Assembly: GCA_963848355.1 (NCBI GenBank)
Contig: CAWKDG010000001.1
Coordinates: 248,001-312,000 of the forward strand
Length of the DNA: 64,000 nucleotides
Source of the DNA: CAWKDG01 sp963848355
GTDB lineage: Bacteria; Actinomycetota; Acidimicrobiia; Acidimicrobiales; UBA8190
Reading direction: 5' to 3'
Shown: positions 27,558 through 36,212 of the stretch, piece by piece
How the letters are laid out: every line of letters begins with the position of its first letter
Numbering within the stretch: the stretch's first letter is position 1
The notes under the pieces: generated by a model
The model's input: only the letters and a program-made list of their open reading frames with translations
What the model was told of the DNA's origin: nothing
Database searches by the model: none
Translations under genes and position numbers: made by a program

Positions 27558-29878
27558 CGAGGCTGCGACGGGACCTGGCTCCGGCGACGACGGGAACCGG
27601 CCACCACCGTCGCGGCTCCGAGACCGATCACGGCGATGGCGGCCACCACCAGGCCGAAGGTGAAGGTCGACGGCCAGTAGGTGACGGTGACGACATGGCG
27701 TCCGGGCGGGATGCGGGCTTCGATCATCAGGCCGGCGAAGGTCTCGAGGGGCAGAGGGTGTCCGTCGATGGTGGCGTGCCACCCCGGGGAGTCGGTCAGG
27801 TGCAGACGCAGGATCTGCTCGGTGTCGGCCGATGTGGAGAGTCGCCAGACAGCGGGGGAGGGATGGGCGACGGGGACGGGGGTACCCGGTGCCTCGTCGG
27901 AGGGCAGGGCACCGGTCGTCGGGAGAGGCGTGAGGGTGGCGGCGGCGGCCCCCGGTATCCGGTAGAGATCCTCGCCCCCGATCTTCCGGTCGAATACGGC
28001 ACCGGTGGGCCCGTGGTCTGCGGGTGCCTCGAGGACGTACCCGATACCGAACTCGCGGGCGGTCGTCGCCGACGTCACGACGGGGCAGTACGTCGAGAGG
28101 CGGGGATAGCCGCCGGAGGCGCCGGTCGCCAAGAGCCACGACGAGAAGTAGGTCCGGGAGATCATCGGGTCGTAGGCCGCCATCTCGTGGACGCCTATGA
28201 CCAGGTTGACGTTCGGGAGCAGGCCGAGCCCCGGCTGGCCCGCGCACATCTGGGCGGCGGGACCCAGTCCGACCGTTCCCGATCCCACCGTCCGCGCCAG
28301 CTCCGCTTCCGCCGAGGTGGACGTGAAGCCCGATGTCGACGTCCACAGAGGCGCGGCGGTGGCGACGAGTACGGCGGACGAGACCACGAGGAGCAGCACG
28401 CCCACCCGGTACTCCACCGTGAAGGGCGAGGTGCCCCGCGCCCCCTCGGCCCCTGGCCGGCGGTGGGCCACGACGAGAATGGCCGCCGCGACCACTCCGG
28501 CGGCCAGTGCGACGGTCCCCCACAGCACGCTGCGCCCCCTGAACCCGTCAGGGAAGGTCCCGGCGAAATCGGCGGGTACGGGAGGGACCGTGACCAGCGT
28601 GACCACGGCGACGAAGGCCACGGCAGTGACGGCGAAGCCGGCGACGAGGAAGCGACGGACGGTGCGGGCCGACCGACCGCGCACGAGGGCGTCCATGCCC
28701 ACCCCGGCCAGCACGGCGACGACGAAGGCCAGGCCGGTGATGGCCCGGGGCCAGCGCACGGCGTGCAGCTCGGGCAGCGCGTTCATGAAGATGATGAAGG
28801 GCTCGGCGAAGCTCAGGAGAGCGGTCACGAAGGCGGTGACCACGAGCGCCTTGACGGCGCGGCGCCGCCACTGCACCGCGGCCCCGGTGATGGCGAGAAC
28901 GACCACGATGGCACCGAGGGTGGCGTACACCATGTCCGTGGCCCCGTCGTTGCCCACGAACACGTTGGCGAAGTCCCGCAGTGATAGCGCCTCTTGGCTG
29001 CCGAGTGTCCTACCGCCGACGTCGCGGACCGACCGTGAGAGGACCTGAAACCCCGGGAGAAGCAGCGGAGCGCCGAGGGCGACCCCGGCGATGCCGGCGA
29101 CGACGAGATCGAGGGCGGGGCGGACGATGGGTCCCGAGCCCCCGAGGACGCGGGTCCGCAGGCCCAGGAGCACGACGACGAACACCGCCGTCATGAACGC
29201 CAGCTCGATGAGCGAGTCGGGTTGGCCCGCGTACACGGCGGCGGCCACCACCAGGGCGAGGAAGAGCACGGATCGGAACCGGCGCTCGCCGCGGGCGACG
29301 AGCACCACGGCGCCGAAGATCCAACCGGCCCACGACATGACCGACGCGATGGGCCAGCCGAGCCAGCCGAAGAAGGGCCCGGCGAGCTCGTAGACGGTGC
29401 CGGCCAGCGCACAGCCCACGACGCTCAGGTGCAAGGTCCTCCCCAGTACGTAGACCCCGGTCCCGGCGACGACGAGCGTCACCACGACGCCGACCGTGTA
29501 GGCCAACGAGAGAGGGAAGAGATAGCCGACGAGGGCGGGCAGCCCGAACGCAGCCGACTGCCAATTGAAGGCCAGGGGCATGCCCAGCGCGCTGTAGGGA
29601 TTCCACAGGGGAAGGTGTCCCTGGTGGACCTGGGTCCAGGCCAGGTTGGTCCAGGGGATCATCTCGTCGATCTGGTCGCTCGTGACCGGGTTGTGCACGA
29701 CCAGCCCGGCGTGTTGGGTCAGGCCCAGCCGGGTGAGGATGTCGTACGGTCCGAGGGCCTGGCCGTGGATCAGGGCCGGGACGAGGGCGGCCACGCCGGC
29801 CACGATCACCCAGGCCACACCGACGATGTCGCGCCGATGGCGTCGGACAGGGCCGCTCAGCCCGATCGAGCTCTGCAC
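27554..29878 (-). CDS. YfhO-like polytopic membrane protein
   Basis: I use the GTG at 29878, giving about 774 residues; upstream starts up to 30022 are possible but add unusual sequence. At least twelve hydrophobic segments are visible. An extracytoplasmic loop after the first helix contains DEMIPWTNLAWTQVHQGHLP followed by LWNPYSALGMPL. This pattern (acidic residue, then P-W and G-x-xP-LWNP) is typical of the YfhO family, GT-C-like proteins that add sugars to wall or lipid-linked polymers. The C-terminal part has a soluble domain and a final helix. It is the first gene of the operon that ends with the sulfotransferase at 22646, suggesting it helps build the glycan that is sulfated. Confidence 0.78.
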   Translation of the reverse strand: MQSSIGLSGPVRRHRRDIVGVAWVIVAGVAALVPALIHGQALGPYDILTRLGLTQHAGLVVHNPVTSDQIDEMIPWTNLAWTQVHQGHLPLWNPYSALGMPLAFNWQSAAFGLPALVGYLFPLSLAYTVGVVVTLVVAGTGVYVLGRTLHLSVVGCALAGTVYELAGPFFGWLGWPIASVMSWAGWIFGAVVLVARGERRFRSVLFLALVVAAAVYAGQPDSLIELAFMTAVFVVVLLGLRTRVLGGSGPIVRPALDLVVAGIAGVALGAPLLLPGFQVLSRSVRDVGGRTLGSQEALSLRDFANVFVGNDGATDMVYATLGAIVVVLAITGAAVQWRRRAVKALVVTAFVTALLSFAEPFIIFMNALPELHAVRWPRAITGLAFVVAVLAGVGMDALVRGRSARTVRRFLVAGFAVTAVAFVAVVTLVTVPPVPADFAGTFPDGFRGRSVLWGTVALAAGVVAAAILVVAHRRPGAEGARGTSPFTVEYRVGVLLLVVSSAVLVATAAPLWTSTSGFTSTSAEAELARTVGSGTVGLGPAAQMCAGQPGLGLLPNVNLVIGVHEMAAYDPMISRTYFSSWLLATGASGGYPRLSTYCPVVTSATTAREFGIGYVLEAPADHGPTGAVFDRKIGGEDLYRIPGAAAATLTPLPTTGALPSDEAPGTPVPVAHPSPAVWRLSTSADTEQILRLHLTDSPGWHATIDGHPLPLETFAGLMIEARIPPGRHVVTVTYWPSTFTFGLVVAAIAVIGLGAATVVAGSRRRRSQVPSQPR

Positions 29879-30054
29879 AGCGCCGTGCCCCTTTCCCCCC
29901 GAGGGGCAAAGAGTACCCAAGACCCCTCCCGGGCCGAGGGAGAGTCTCATCGATTCCACAGAGCCCCCAAAGAGGTTGCACAGGTTGAGCCTGTCTGCTG
30001 GAGGCGAGGGTGGGGAGTCCACCTCTGGACCGCACGACGTTGGTGGGAGGCGCC

Positions 30055-30303
30055 ATGAGAGCCGACTGGTTGGATCGGGCGAAATGCCGGGACATGGACC
30101 CGGCCATCTTCTTCCCGAGCGACGGAATCGGCGTGCAGGCGGCCCAACGCATCTGCGTCGACTGCCCGGTCCGGGCCACCTGCCTGGAGTACGCGCTGGC
30201 CGAGCGCGTGGACCACGGGGTCTGGGGGGGAACCTCGGAGCGCGAGCGGCGCCGGATCCTGCGTCACCGGCGCCTCTCGACGCTGCAGCCCACCCACGGC
30301 TGA
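30055..30303 (+). CDS. WhiB-family transcriptional regulator
   Basis: I chose the ATG at 30055 because GGGAGG lies 5-10 bases upstream, giving 82 residues. Four cysteines at 11, 34, 37 and 43 form the iron-sulfur cluster site, and GVWGG followed by TSERERRR is the WhiB turn and basic tail that binds DNA or RNA polymerase sigma. WhiB proteins are limited to actinobacteria and their phages and respond to redox or NO through the [4Fe-4S] cluster. It is divergent from the YfhO gene. Its stop codon lies in a 17-base tandem duplication. The exact subfamily is not certain. Confidence 0.93.
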   Translation: MRADWLDRAKCRDMDPAIFFPSDGIGVQAAQRICVDCPVRATCLEYALAERVDHGVWGGTSERERRRILRHRRLSTLQPTHG

Positions 30304-30334
30304 CGAGGCGGTAATACTGACGAGGCGGTAATAC
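30301..30334. repeat. Perfect 17-bp tandem duplication at the end of whiB
   Basis: TGACGAGGCGGTAATAC occurs twice head to tail, at 30301-30317 and 30318-30334. The first copy begins with the TGA stop codon of the WhiB gene. The duplication adds an untranslated copy only. No known repeat family is recognised. Confidence 0.9.
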
Positions 30335-30404
30335 TGGGGGGATCCTCCCGCTCTCCCACCTCCGGGCCGAAGAGAAGGCGACCCGCTCGGGCAGTTTCGG
30401 CGCC

Positions 30405-31136
30405 GTGGCCTCGCACTACGGGCGCTTCCGTCCCGGACCACCGCCGGCGGCGGTGGACTGGATCCTTCCCACCCGGGTGGGGACGGCGGTCGATCTCGGG
30501 GCCGGGACCGGCGCGCTGACCAGACTCCTCGTGGCGAGAGCCGACCGCGTGATCGCCGTCGAACCCGACGAGCGCATGCGCTCGGTGCTGAGCGAGGAGG
30601 TCCCCGGGGCCCGTGCCGTGTCCGGTCGGGGGGAGGCGATCCCCGTCCCCGACGGCGGCGCCGATGCCGTGGTGGCGTCGTCGTCATGGCACTGGATGGA
30701 GACCGTCCCCACCCTCCGGGAGGTGGCCCGCGTCCTCGTGCCCGGAGGAGTCCTCGGCGTCCTGTGGTCCGGCCCCGACCCCGAGGGGCCGTTCATCGTG
30801 CAGGCCCGGGCCCTTCTCGCCGGGCCGTCCGGCGAGTTGGCCGGCCTCATCATGGGTGACGCGCTCCGCCCGACACCGAGCCTCGAGATCCCGTCAGGCA
30901 CCCCGTTCCACCCGCCCGAGCACGAGACGTTCTCGTGGGACGTCGCTCTCGACGCCGACGAGCTCATCGGCCTGCTGGGCACCTTCAGCTGGATCATCAC
31001 CATGCCCGAGGAGAGGCGTCGGCATGTGATCGCCGAAGCCCGCCGGCTCCTGCGTGATCTGCTCGGTGTCGAAGGTGACGTCACCGTCGACGTGACGTTC
31101 CGCGCCGAGGCGTGGCGATCGCTCCGGGACGGTTAG
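30405..31136 (+). CDS. SAM-dependent class I methyltransferase
   Basis: This 243-residue protein starts with GTG at 30405 as read. The family normally begins with an RSFGAVA-like segment, and the frame is open upstream with SGSFGAVASHYGRFRP, so the true start may lie upstream, possibly at a non-standard codon. TAVDLGAGTGALTRLL is SAM motif I, VIAVEPDERM is motif II, and GGADAVVASSSWHWM and LVPGGVLGVLWSGP are motifs III and IV. It belongs to the Methyltransf_11 group; the substrate is unknown. It is convergent with a small zinc-ribbon gene that overlaps its stop by 4 bases. Confidence 0.82.
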   Translation: MASHYGRFRPGPPPAAVDWILPTRVGTAVDLGAGTGALTRLLVARADRVIAVEPDERMRSVLSEEVPGARAVSGRGEAIPVPDGGADAVVASSSWHWMETVPTLREVARVLVPGGVLGVLWSGPDPEGPFIVQARALLAGPSGELAGLIMGDALRPTPSLEIPSGTPFHPPEHETFSWDVALDADELIGLLGTFSWIITMPEERRRHVIAEARRLLRDLLGVEGDVTVDVTFRAEAWRSLRDG

Positions 31137-31345
31137 CCCGGGACCAGCGACGACCGCGCGTTCGCCTTCGTCCACTGAAAGCCGCAGTCGCGGCACTGGT
31201 GGGTGGGGGCGTCGGCTGCGGGTGGGGCCGAAGGAGCGAGGGCGAGGGCGTGATGGCCTCCGCACGAGCGACAGGTCACGTGCTCGGCCAGCTGCCGTCG
31301 CCGTGCCCTGAATCCGTGGGGGGACCCGTCGAGCATCAATGTCAT
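31133..31345 (-). CDS. Small zinc-ribbon protein
   Basis: This is a 70-residue product if the ATG at 31345 is used; an ATG at 31357 would add four residues. Two CxxC pairs, CRSCGG near residue 25 and CRDCGF near residue 50, separated by an Ala/Pro-rich loop, form a probable zinc ribbon. The end overlaps the convergent methyltransferase gene. No family name is certain. The even spacing of the cysteine pairs makes a real gene more likely than chance. Confidence 0.5.
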   Translation of the reverse strand: MTLMLDGSPHGFRARRRQLAEHVTCRSCGGHHALALAPSAPPAADAPTHQCRDCGFQWTKANARSSLVPG

Positions 31346-31544
31346 GCGACTTACCATGGCATGCAGTGTGGACCACTCACCTCAAAGAGAGGTCCAGGTG
31401 TCGTCAATCCTTTGCCAACGGGGGCGGTGCTTTCCTCAGATGTGACGATGCGCGCCGATGCCGTGACGATCCCGGGTCGATTTGGGGGGAAGTAGAGGCG
31501 GTCATGGGTCCGCGTTGAGATGCACCCCGCACTCTCTGAGGATG

Positions 31545-33488
31545 ATGAACTCTGACGCGACCTCTGTTGAGCAGCCGCAGGCCGGCGCCCGCCGCCGGCG
31601 CTTCGGCCCCTTCGCCAAGGCGACCCTTGCGTCCCTGGTGGCCGTCCTCGGGGTGGGGCTCTTCGCCTCGCCCGCCTTCGCCCACACGAACACCGTGGTG
31701 GGGGTGGCCTCGTGCGGGACGAACACGTACTCGATCACGTGGACGATCACGAACACCTACAACGGCAAGGAGAAGGCCAAGGTCTCCTCGACGTCCGGCG
31801 GGTTGTCCGTGGCCAAGCTGAAGATCAAGGCCAACTCCACCGGGACGGTGACCCAGACGCTGCCGCCGACCGACAGCGGCACCGTCACCCTCGACGTCCT
31901 GGGGGTGTGGTCGGGCTATTCGACGCCCGTGAACGCCCCCGACACCGGGGTCGTGGCCCTACCGACGAAGGGTTGCTTCCCGCCCTCGGTCACCGTCACG
32001 AAGTCGGTGTCGCCCAGTGCAGTGACAGCGGGATCGCCGACGCCGGTCGTGTACACCCTGGCTGTGAAGAACACCGCCGCCCTCACCACGACCAAGAGGG
32101 TCCACCTGACCGACACCGTTCCCACCGGGACGACCTACGTGGCCCTCTCCGCCGCCTGCGGGTCGGGCACGGGCGGAGCGGGCGAGCCGACCTGCAACGC
32201 CTCCGAGGCGGGCGGGACCGTCACCTTCAACGTCGGCAAGGGGCTGGCGTCCGGCGCCACCGCCGATGTCAGCTTCTCCGTCACCGCCGACGCCGGTGAC
32301 CCGACAGGGACGATCCCGAACACGGCCGACTTCACCTACGTCGGATGCACGCCCGCCAAGGGGGCGGCGACCTGCACGAGCAACACGGTCAACCTCACGG
32401 TGACCAACAACGCGGCCGTGACCGTCCTCAAGTCGGCCAACACCGCGGCCGTCGCCGCCGGTCAGGCCACCCCGGTCACCTACACGTTGACCGTCGCCAA
32501 CCCGGCCCCGCCGGCCACGTCCACCACGATCAGCGGGATCGACGTCACCGACGTCGTGCCCGCCGGTCTCACCTACGTGTCGGCCTCGTGCGGCGCCCTG
32601 CTCCCGAGCAGCACACCGAGTTGCGTCGCCACCTACGACGCGGCCACCGACACCGTCAGCTTCGCCCTGGGGGCCGGCATCGCCGCCGGAACCTCGTACC
32701 CGCTGACCTTCGAGGCCACCGTCAACGCGGGCGACACCGCCACCATCGACAACACCGGCGCCTGGACCGGCCCCGGGTGCGTCCCGACGGCGCCGGCCAC
32801 GACGTGCCCGACCAACACCGTGGCCATCACGGTGGCGGGCATCGCCGTGACGAAGTCCGACAGCGCCGGGTCCGGCGCCGTCGATCCCGGCCAGGTCGTG
32901 ACCTACACGTTGTCGGCCGACAACATCGGCACCGGGCCCGCCTCGGTCACGGTGGACGACACCGTTCCGGCCCAGACGACGCTGGCCACACCGGCGCCCG
33001 CCTGCCCGGCCACGGCGGCGTCGACCTGCACGGTGACGGTCACCGGCTCCGCCATTTCGTGGGTGATCACCAACATGCCGGCCGGAGCCACCTACGCCCT
33101 CACGTTCGCCGTGACGGTCGACAGCGGCGCCACCGGACAGATCACCAACACCGGCCTCTACACCGAGACCGGCTGCACGACGGCCGGTGGCTGCCCGACC
33201 AACACCACCACCAACCCGGTGACGCCCCCGACATCGACGGGCACGCCGACCACGCCGACCACGCCGGCCACCACCACGACCACCGGTCCGCCACCCGCCC
33301 CGGTGACGGCGGCCACGACGGGGACGCCCCCGGCGCCCATCGCCGGTGCCACCACGGTGCACACCGGTGAGCCGTGGGCCGGCTCGACACCGTTCGTGCT
33401 GGCCATCCTCGCCCTCGGTCTGTCGCTCCTCGGTCTGAGCGGTGAGATCCGTCGGCGCCGTCGTCCGGCCCGGGCCCCGACGGTCTAG
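31545..33488 (+). CDS. Secreted DUF11-repeat surface protein with C-terminal membrane anchor
   Basis: Two ATG codons are adjacent at 31542 and 31545; I use the second because GAGG lies three bases before it, giving 647 residues. A basic start and ATLASLVAVLGVGLFASPAF-A form a signal peptide. Three DUF11-like beta domains follow, each starting with V-T-x-x-KS (for example VTVTKSVSPSAVTAGS, VTVLKSANTAAVAAGQ and IAVTKSDSAGSGAVDPG). A Pro/Thr-rich linker of about 60 residues leads to VHTGEPWAGSTPFVLAILAL and the basic end RRRRRPARAPTV. This end looks like a cell-wall sorting signal or tail anchor, with TGEPWAG in place of LPxTG. The role is probably structural or adhesive. Confidence 0.8.
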   Translation: MNSDATSVEQPQAGARRRRFGPFAKATLASLVAVLGVGLFASPAFAHTNTVVGVASCGTNTYSITWTITNTYNGKEKAKVSSTSGGLSVAKLKIKANSTGTVTQTLPPTDSGTVTLDVLGVWSGYSTPVNAPDTGVVALPTKGCFPPSVTVTKSVSPSAVTAGSPTPVVYTLAVKNTAALTTTKRVHLTDTVPTGTTYVALSAACGSGTGGAGEPTCNASEAGGTVTFNVGKGLASGATADVSFSVTADAGDPTGTIPNTADFTYVGCTPAKGAATCTSNTVNLTVTNNAAVTVLKSANTAAVAAGQATPVTYTLTVANPAPPATSTTISGIDVTDVVPAGLTYVSASCGALLPSSTPSCVATYDAATDTVSFALGAGIAAGTSYPLTFEATVNAGDTATIDNTGAWTGPGCVPTAPATTCPTNTVAITVAGIAVTKSDSAGSGAVDPGQVVTYTLSADNIGTGPASVTVDDTVPAQTTLATPAPACPATAASTCTVTVTGSAISWVITNMPAGATYALTFAVTVDSGATGQITNTGLYTETGCTTAGGCPTNTTTNPVTPPTSTGTPTTPTTPATTTTTGPPPAPVTAATTGTPPAPIAGATTVHTGEPWAGSTPFVLAILALGLSLLGLSGEIRRRRRPARAPTV

Positions 33489-33531
33489 CCCACGAGGGGT
33501 CAGGGGCCCCCGTCCCGGTGGCGCCGTACGG

Positions 33532-34596
33532 TCACGCGGGACAGAGGGCCTCGAGAGATTCGACGTCATCGACGGCGACACCTTCGTAGAGGGTGTCGCC
33601 GTCGAACGCGTGGGCGATCTGGGCGCCGGCCGCCTCGAAGGCGGTGCACGACGTGCCGTAGAAGGTCGTATCCGACGGACGGACGTCCCCCGTCTCCTGA
33701 CCGGCCAGGAGCTCCGTGTGCGAGCCGGCGGCGACGGCTGCAGCCATGTTGGAGGCGAAGAGGTCGATCGAGCCGTTCGGCCCCGCCGTCGAATTGCGGT
33801 AGGCCATCACGTTCAGCACCGACGTGTCGAGGGAGGAGAGGATCCCGAGGGCCAACTGGAACGGGTAGTTCCTCGACCCGTCGAAAGTGACGCGGGGGAC
33901 CGTACTGCCGTCGAACCAGAACGGCACGGTGAAGCCGAGACGTCCCTCCAGCCCGTCGCCCTGCCAGGCGGTCACGGTGGAGCGGATGAACCCGAGCCAG
34001 TGGCGCTCGAGACCGGCGCGGTGCGCTCCCCAGCTCTTCAGGCCCCACGGTTCGACGTCGAACTGGACACCGTCGAGGGCGGCTCCGGGAAAGGCGGCGG
34101 TGATCGCCGACACGACGGCCAGCAACTCGGCTGGACCGGTCCTGTCGGTGGCCCATGTCGGGTCTCCACCGACGGCATCGACCCGCACTCCGTCGGCGTC
34201 GGCCTCTTCGACGAGCTGCCCGAAGGCGGTCTCGAAACCGACGAGCTCGTTCGAGTGGTCGCGGACGAGGGTGACCGCCTCGGTGATGTCGACGTAGAGG
34301 GTGGTGACCCCGAGATCCTTCAGGCGGGTCAGGGTGTCGGCATACGCCGAAGGATCCGGCCACCAGGTGGCGTCGTCCCACTCGTAGGCACCGAGCTCGG
34401 CGCCGCCTCCGGTGGCGGTCCCCGTCCCCACCACCGGCCCCGCTGCGCCCACGCCCCCCGACCCGGGCCGGGCTCCCGGCGTACCGGTGGCCGACGCGAC
34501 GGCGACAGCCGGCCACGCCGCGGCGAGAATGCCCGACAGCGTCAGGGCGCTGACCCATCGCCGCGTCGACGGCAGAGTCCTTCGCACGATGGCCAC
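33532..34596 (-). CDS. Exported putative TIM-barrel (glycoside hydrolase-like) protein
   Basis: I use the GTG at 34596, preceded by GGAAGG, giving 354 residues; an ATG at 34617 is an alternative. A signal peptide, RWVSALTLSGILAAAWPAVA, is followed by a Gly-rich linker. The rest has features of a (beta/alpha)8 barrel: LKDLGVTTLYVDITE, LDGVQFDVEPWG with adjacent acidic residues at a strand end, and STVLNVMAY-like DTSVLNVMAYRN. These resemble GH18-type or related putative glycosidases, but no family can be named with certainty. Two cysteines near the C-terminus (CTAF and CPA) may pair. It is head-to-head with the peroxiredoxin gene, with 19 bases between the start codons. Confidence 0.6.
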   Translation of the reverse strand: MAIVRRTLPSTRRWVSALTLSGILAAAWPAVAVASATGTPGARPGSGGVGAAGPVVGTGTATGGGAELGAYEWDDATWWPDPSAYADTLTRLKDLGVTTLYVDITEAVTLVRDHSNELVGFETAFGQLVEEADADGVRVDAVGGDPTWATDRTGPAELLAVVSAITAAFPGAALDGVQFDVEPWGLKSWGAHRAGLERHWLGFIRSTVTAWQGDGLEGRLGFTVPFWFDGSTVPRVTFDGSRNYPFQLALGILSSLDTSVLNVMAYRNSTAGPNGSIDLFASNMAAAVAAGSHTELLAGQETGDVRPSDTTFYGTSCTAFEAAGAQIAHAFDGDTLYEGVAVDDVESLEALCPA

Positions 34597-34615
34597 GTCC
34601 TTCCGGAGGAGCGCC

Positions 34616-35116
34616 ATGATACCGTTCGCGGCCATGACCATCGCTGTGGGTGACCGCATCCCTGATGTCGAACTGTGGAGAGTGACCGACGACGGGTTCA
34701 CCGGCGTCCGGTCGACGGCCGTCCTGGGAGAGGGGAAGGTCGTTCTCTTCGCCGTCCCCGGTGCCTTTACGCCGACGTGTTCGGACTACCACCTCCCCGG
34801 CTTCGTCATCCGCGCCGACGAGATCAGTGCCAAGGGTGTCGACACCATCGCCTGCATCTCGGTGAACGATCCTTTCGTGATGGCGGCATGGGCGAAGGAC
34901 CAAAAGGTTCCGCCCGCCGTGGTGATGCTGGCCGACGGCAACGGTGAGTTCACGCGGGCCGTCGGCCTGGAGATGGACGGTCGCGGTGTCGGCCTGGGGA
35001 CACGGTCGCAGCGCTACGCGGCGGTCGTCGAGGACGGCGTCGTCACGGCGCTTTTCGTGGAGCCCGAGCGGGGCTTGACGGTCAGTTCGGCCGAATCGGT
35101 CCTGAACGCACTCTGA
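34616..35116 (+). CDS. Peroxiredoxin, Prx5/AhpE-like
   Basis: The ATG at 34616 has GGAGGAG seven bases upstream, giving 166 residues; an ATG at 34634 is weaker. VPGAFTPTCSDYHLPGF contains the peroxidatic Cys55 in the T-P-T-C context of atypical 2-Cys (Prx5) peroxiredoxins; Cys80 could be a second cysteine. It reduces H2O2, organic peroxides or peroxynitrite, probably in the cytosol. Its ribosome binding site lies within 20 bases of the start of the divergent barrel gene, so the promoter elements overlap. No redox partner is next to it. Confidence 0.88.
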   Translation: MIPFAAMTIAVGDRIPDVELWRVTDDGFTGVRSTAVLGEGKVVLFAVPGAFTPTCSDYHLPGFVIRADEISAKGVDTIACISVNDPFVMAAWAKDQKVPPAVVMLADGNGEFTRAVGLEMDGRGVGLGTRSQRYAAVVEDGVVTALFVEPERGLTVSSAESVLNAL

Positions 35117-35227
35117 GCCCCTCACGGAGGGTGGGACCCGGCCCGATCGAGGTCCCCCCAGTCACGACACGTGGTTTTTCGGCCTCGACCGTTCAAGCCG
35201 GGCCGACGCGGTGCCGAAAGCTGAGGT

Positions 35228-35569
35228 ATGAGCATCCTCACCGCCCCGGACTCGGGCGCCGCCGTTGACGACCTCGTTCTCATCTCGGAGTTGTCGCGCC
35301 GCCCCAACTGGCAGATCCACGCCGCCTGCAGGGACGAGTCGGTCGACCTGTTCATCACCGACGGCGGCGGCCCGTCGGCCCGGGCCAAGCAGCTGTGCGC
35401 CCGCTGCCCCGTCCGGCTGCACTGCCTGCGCTACGCCCTGGCCGATCCCGATCTCGTCGGGTACTGGGGAGGGACGAGCGAGCGCGAGCGTCGTCGCCTG
35501 CGCAAGGCTTCCCGCCGTGCGCGCGCGAGAGACTCGCCGCTCCCTGAGGGCGGCCTCACAGACCCCTAA
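35228..35569 (+). CDS. Second WhiB-family regulator
   Basis: This 113-residue protein has cysteines at 34, 57, 60 and 66 in the WhiB spacing, then GYWGGTSERERRRLRKASRR, the WhiB turn and basic tail. The tail is longer and more basic than in the WhiB at 30055. The ATG is preceded by GAGG only one base away, so translation may be weak or leaderless. Like the first whiB, it is followed directly by a short tandem duplication. It is not in an obvious operon. Confidence 0.92.
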   Translation: MSILTAPDSGAAVDDLVLISELSRRPNWQIHAACRDESVDLFITDGGGPSARAKQLCARCPVRLHCLRYALADPDLVGYWGGTSERERRRLRKASRRARARDSPLPEGGLTDP

Positions 35570-35570
35570 T

Positions 35571-35592
35571 ACCGCCGTCACACCGCCGTCAC
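35571..35592. repeat. Perfect 11-bp tandem duplication after the second whiB
   Basis: ACCGCCGTCAC occurs twice in tandem at 35571-35581 and 35582-35592, starting one base after the TAA stop of the WhiB gene at 35228-35569. Each unit is short, so a chance origin is more likely than for the 17- and 19-bp cases. Confidence 0.8.
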
Positions 35593-35662
35593 GGCCCGGG
35601 GTCAGGATACAGAGAGCGTCTCCGGGCGCTGTGCATTCCAGATCACTCGGGAGGGCCGGGGA

Positions 35663-36088
35663 ATGAAGACGATCGGCAAGTTCACCGCTGGCAGCATCGT
35701 GGGCCTGGCACTGACCCTCGGCGTCGGTGGCGTGGCCACGGCGGCGGCACCGCCGACGAAGACGCCGGGGACCGCGTCGGCGAAGAAGGGCGACGTCCTC
35801 AACGCCTCCCAGATCTGGACGGTCGTGAACCGTGACCACCGGATCAACTGCAAGAACGCGTCGCGGGAGTTGAAGCACATCGCCGCCGCTGACGCGGCGA
35901 TCACGAAGCGCACGAGCCGCTGGGACAAGGTGAGTACCGCCGCCGCGCGGAGCACGACGAAGAGAGCGGCCCGACTGGTCGAGCACAGCGCCGCCCGGGA
36001 GAGGTACTTCCAGAAGTTCCAGAACGACGGCGCCGCTCTGGTCAAGCGGATCGACACCAAGTGCGGAGTGACGACTCCGTCGACCTGA
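35663..36088 (+). CDS. Hypothetical exported protein with basic helical domain
   Basis: This 141-residue protein has an N-terminal signal peptide (MKTIGKFTAGSIVGLALTLG, then VATAAAPP). The mature part is strongly basic (many Lys and Arg), probably all alpha-helical, and has exactly two cysteines that may form a disulfide. I do not recognise a family. The nearest genes are a WhiB upstream and a CAP-like gene downstream, both separated by about 100 bases or more, so it is probably a single-gene unit. Confidence 0.6.
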   Translation: MKTIGKFTAGSIVGLALTLGVGGVATAAAPPTKTPGTASAKKGDVLNASQIWTVVNRDHRINCKNASRELKHIAAADAAITKRTSRWDKVSTAAARSTTKRAARLVEHSAARERYFQKFQNDGAALVKRIDTKCGVTTPST

Positions 36089-36135
36089 TTGTCCACCCGA
36101 GGAGCGTTCGCCCTGCGGTGACCGAGGGTGACCTT

Positions 36136-36160
36136 TCACCGTGACATCCACGGACGGTGA
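36136..36160. promoter_or_regulatory. Inverted repeat upstream of the CAP-like gene
   Basis: TCACCGT at 36136-36142 and ACGGTGA at 36154-36160 are perfect complements separated by 11 bases. They lie 53-77 bases upstream of the ATG at 36213. This spacing would suit a regulator-binding operator; a hairpin is also possible. No known motif is matched. Confidence 0.35.
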
Positions 36161-36212
36161 TGTTCCGTCGTGAAGTCTTAGGTGCGGGAGTGTTCGCGCC
36201 GATGTCTCTCGG

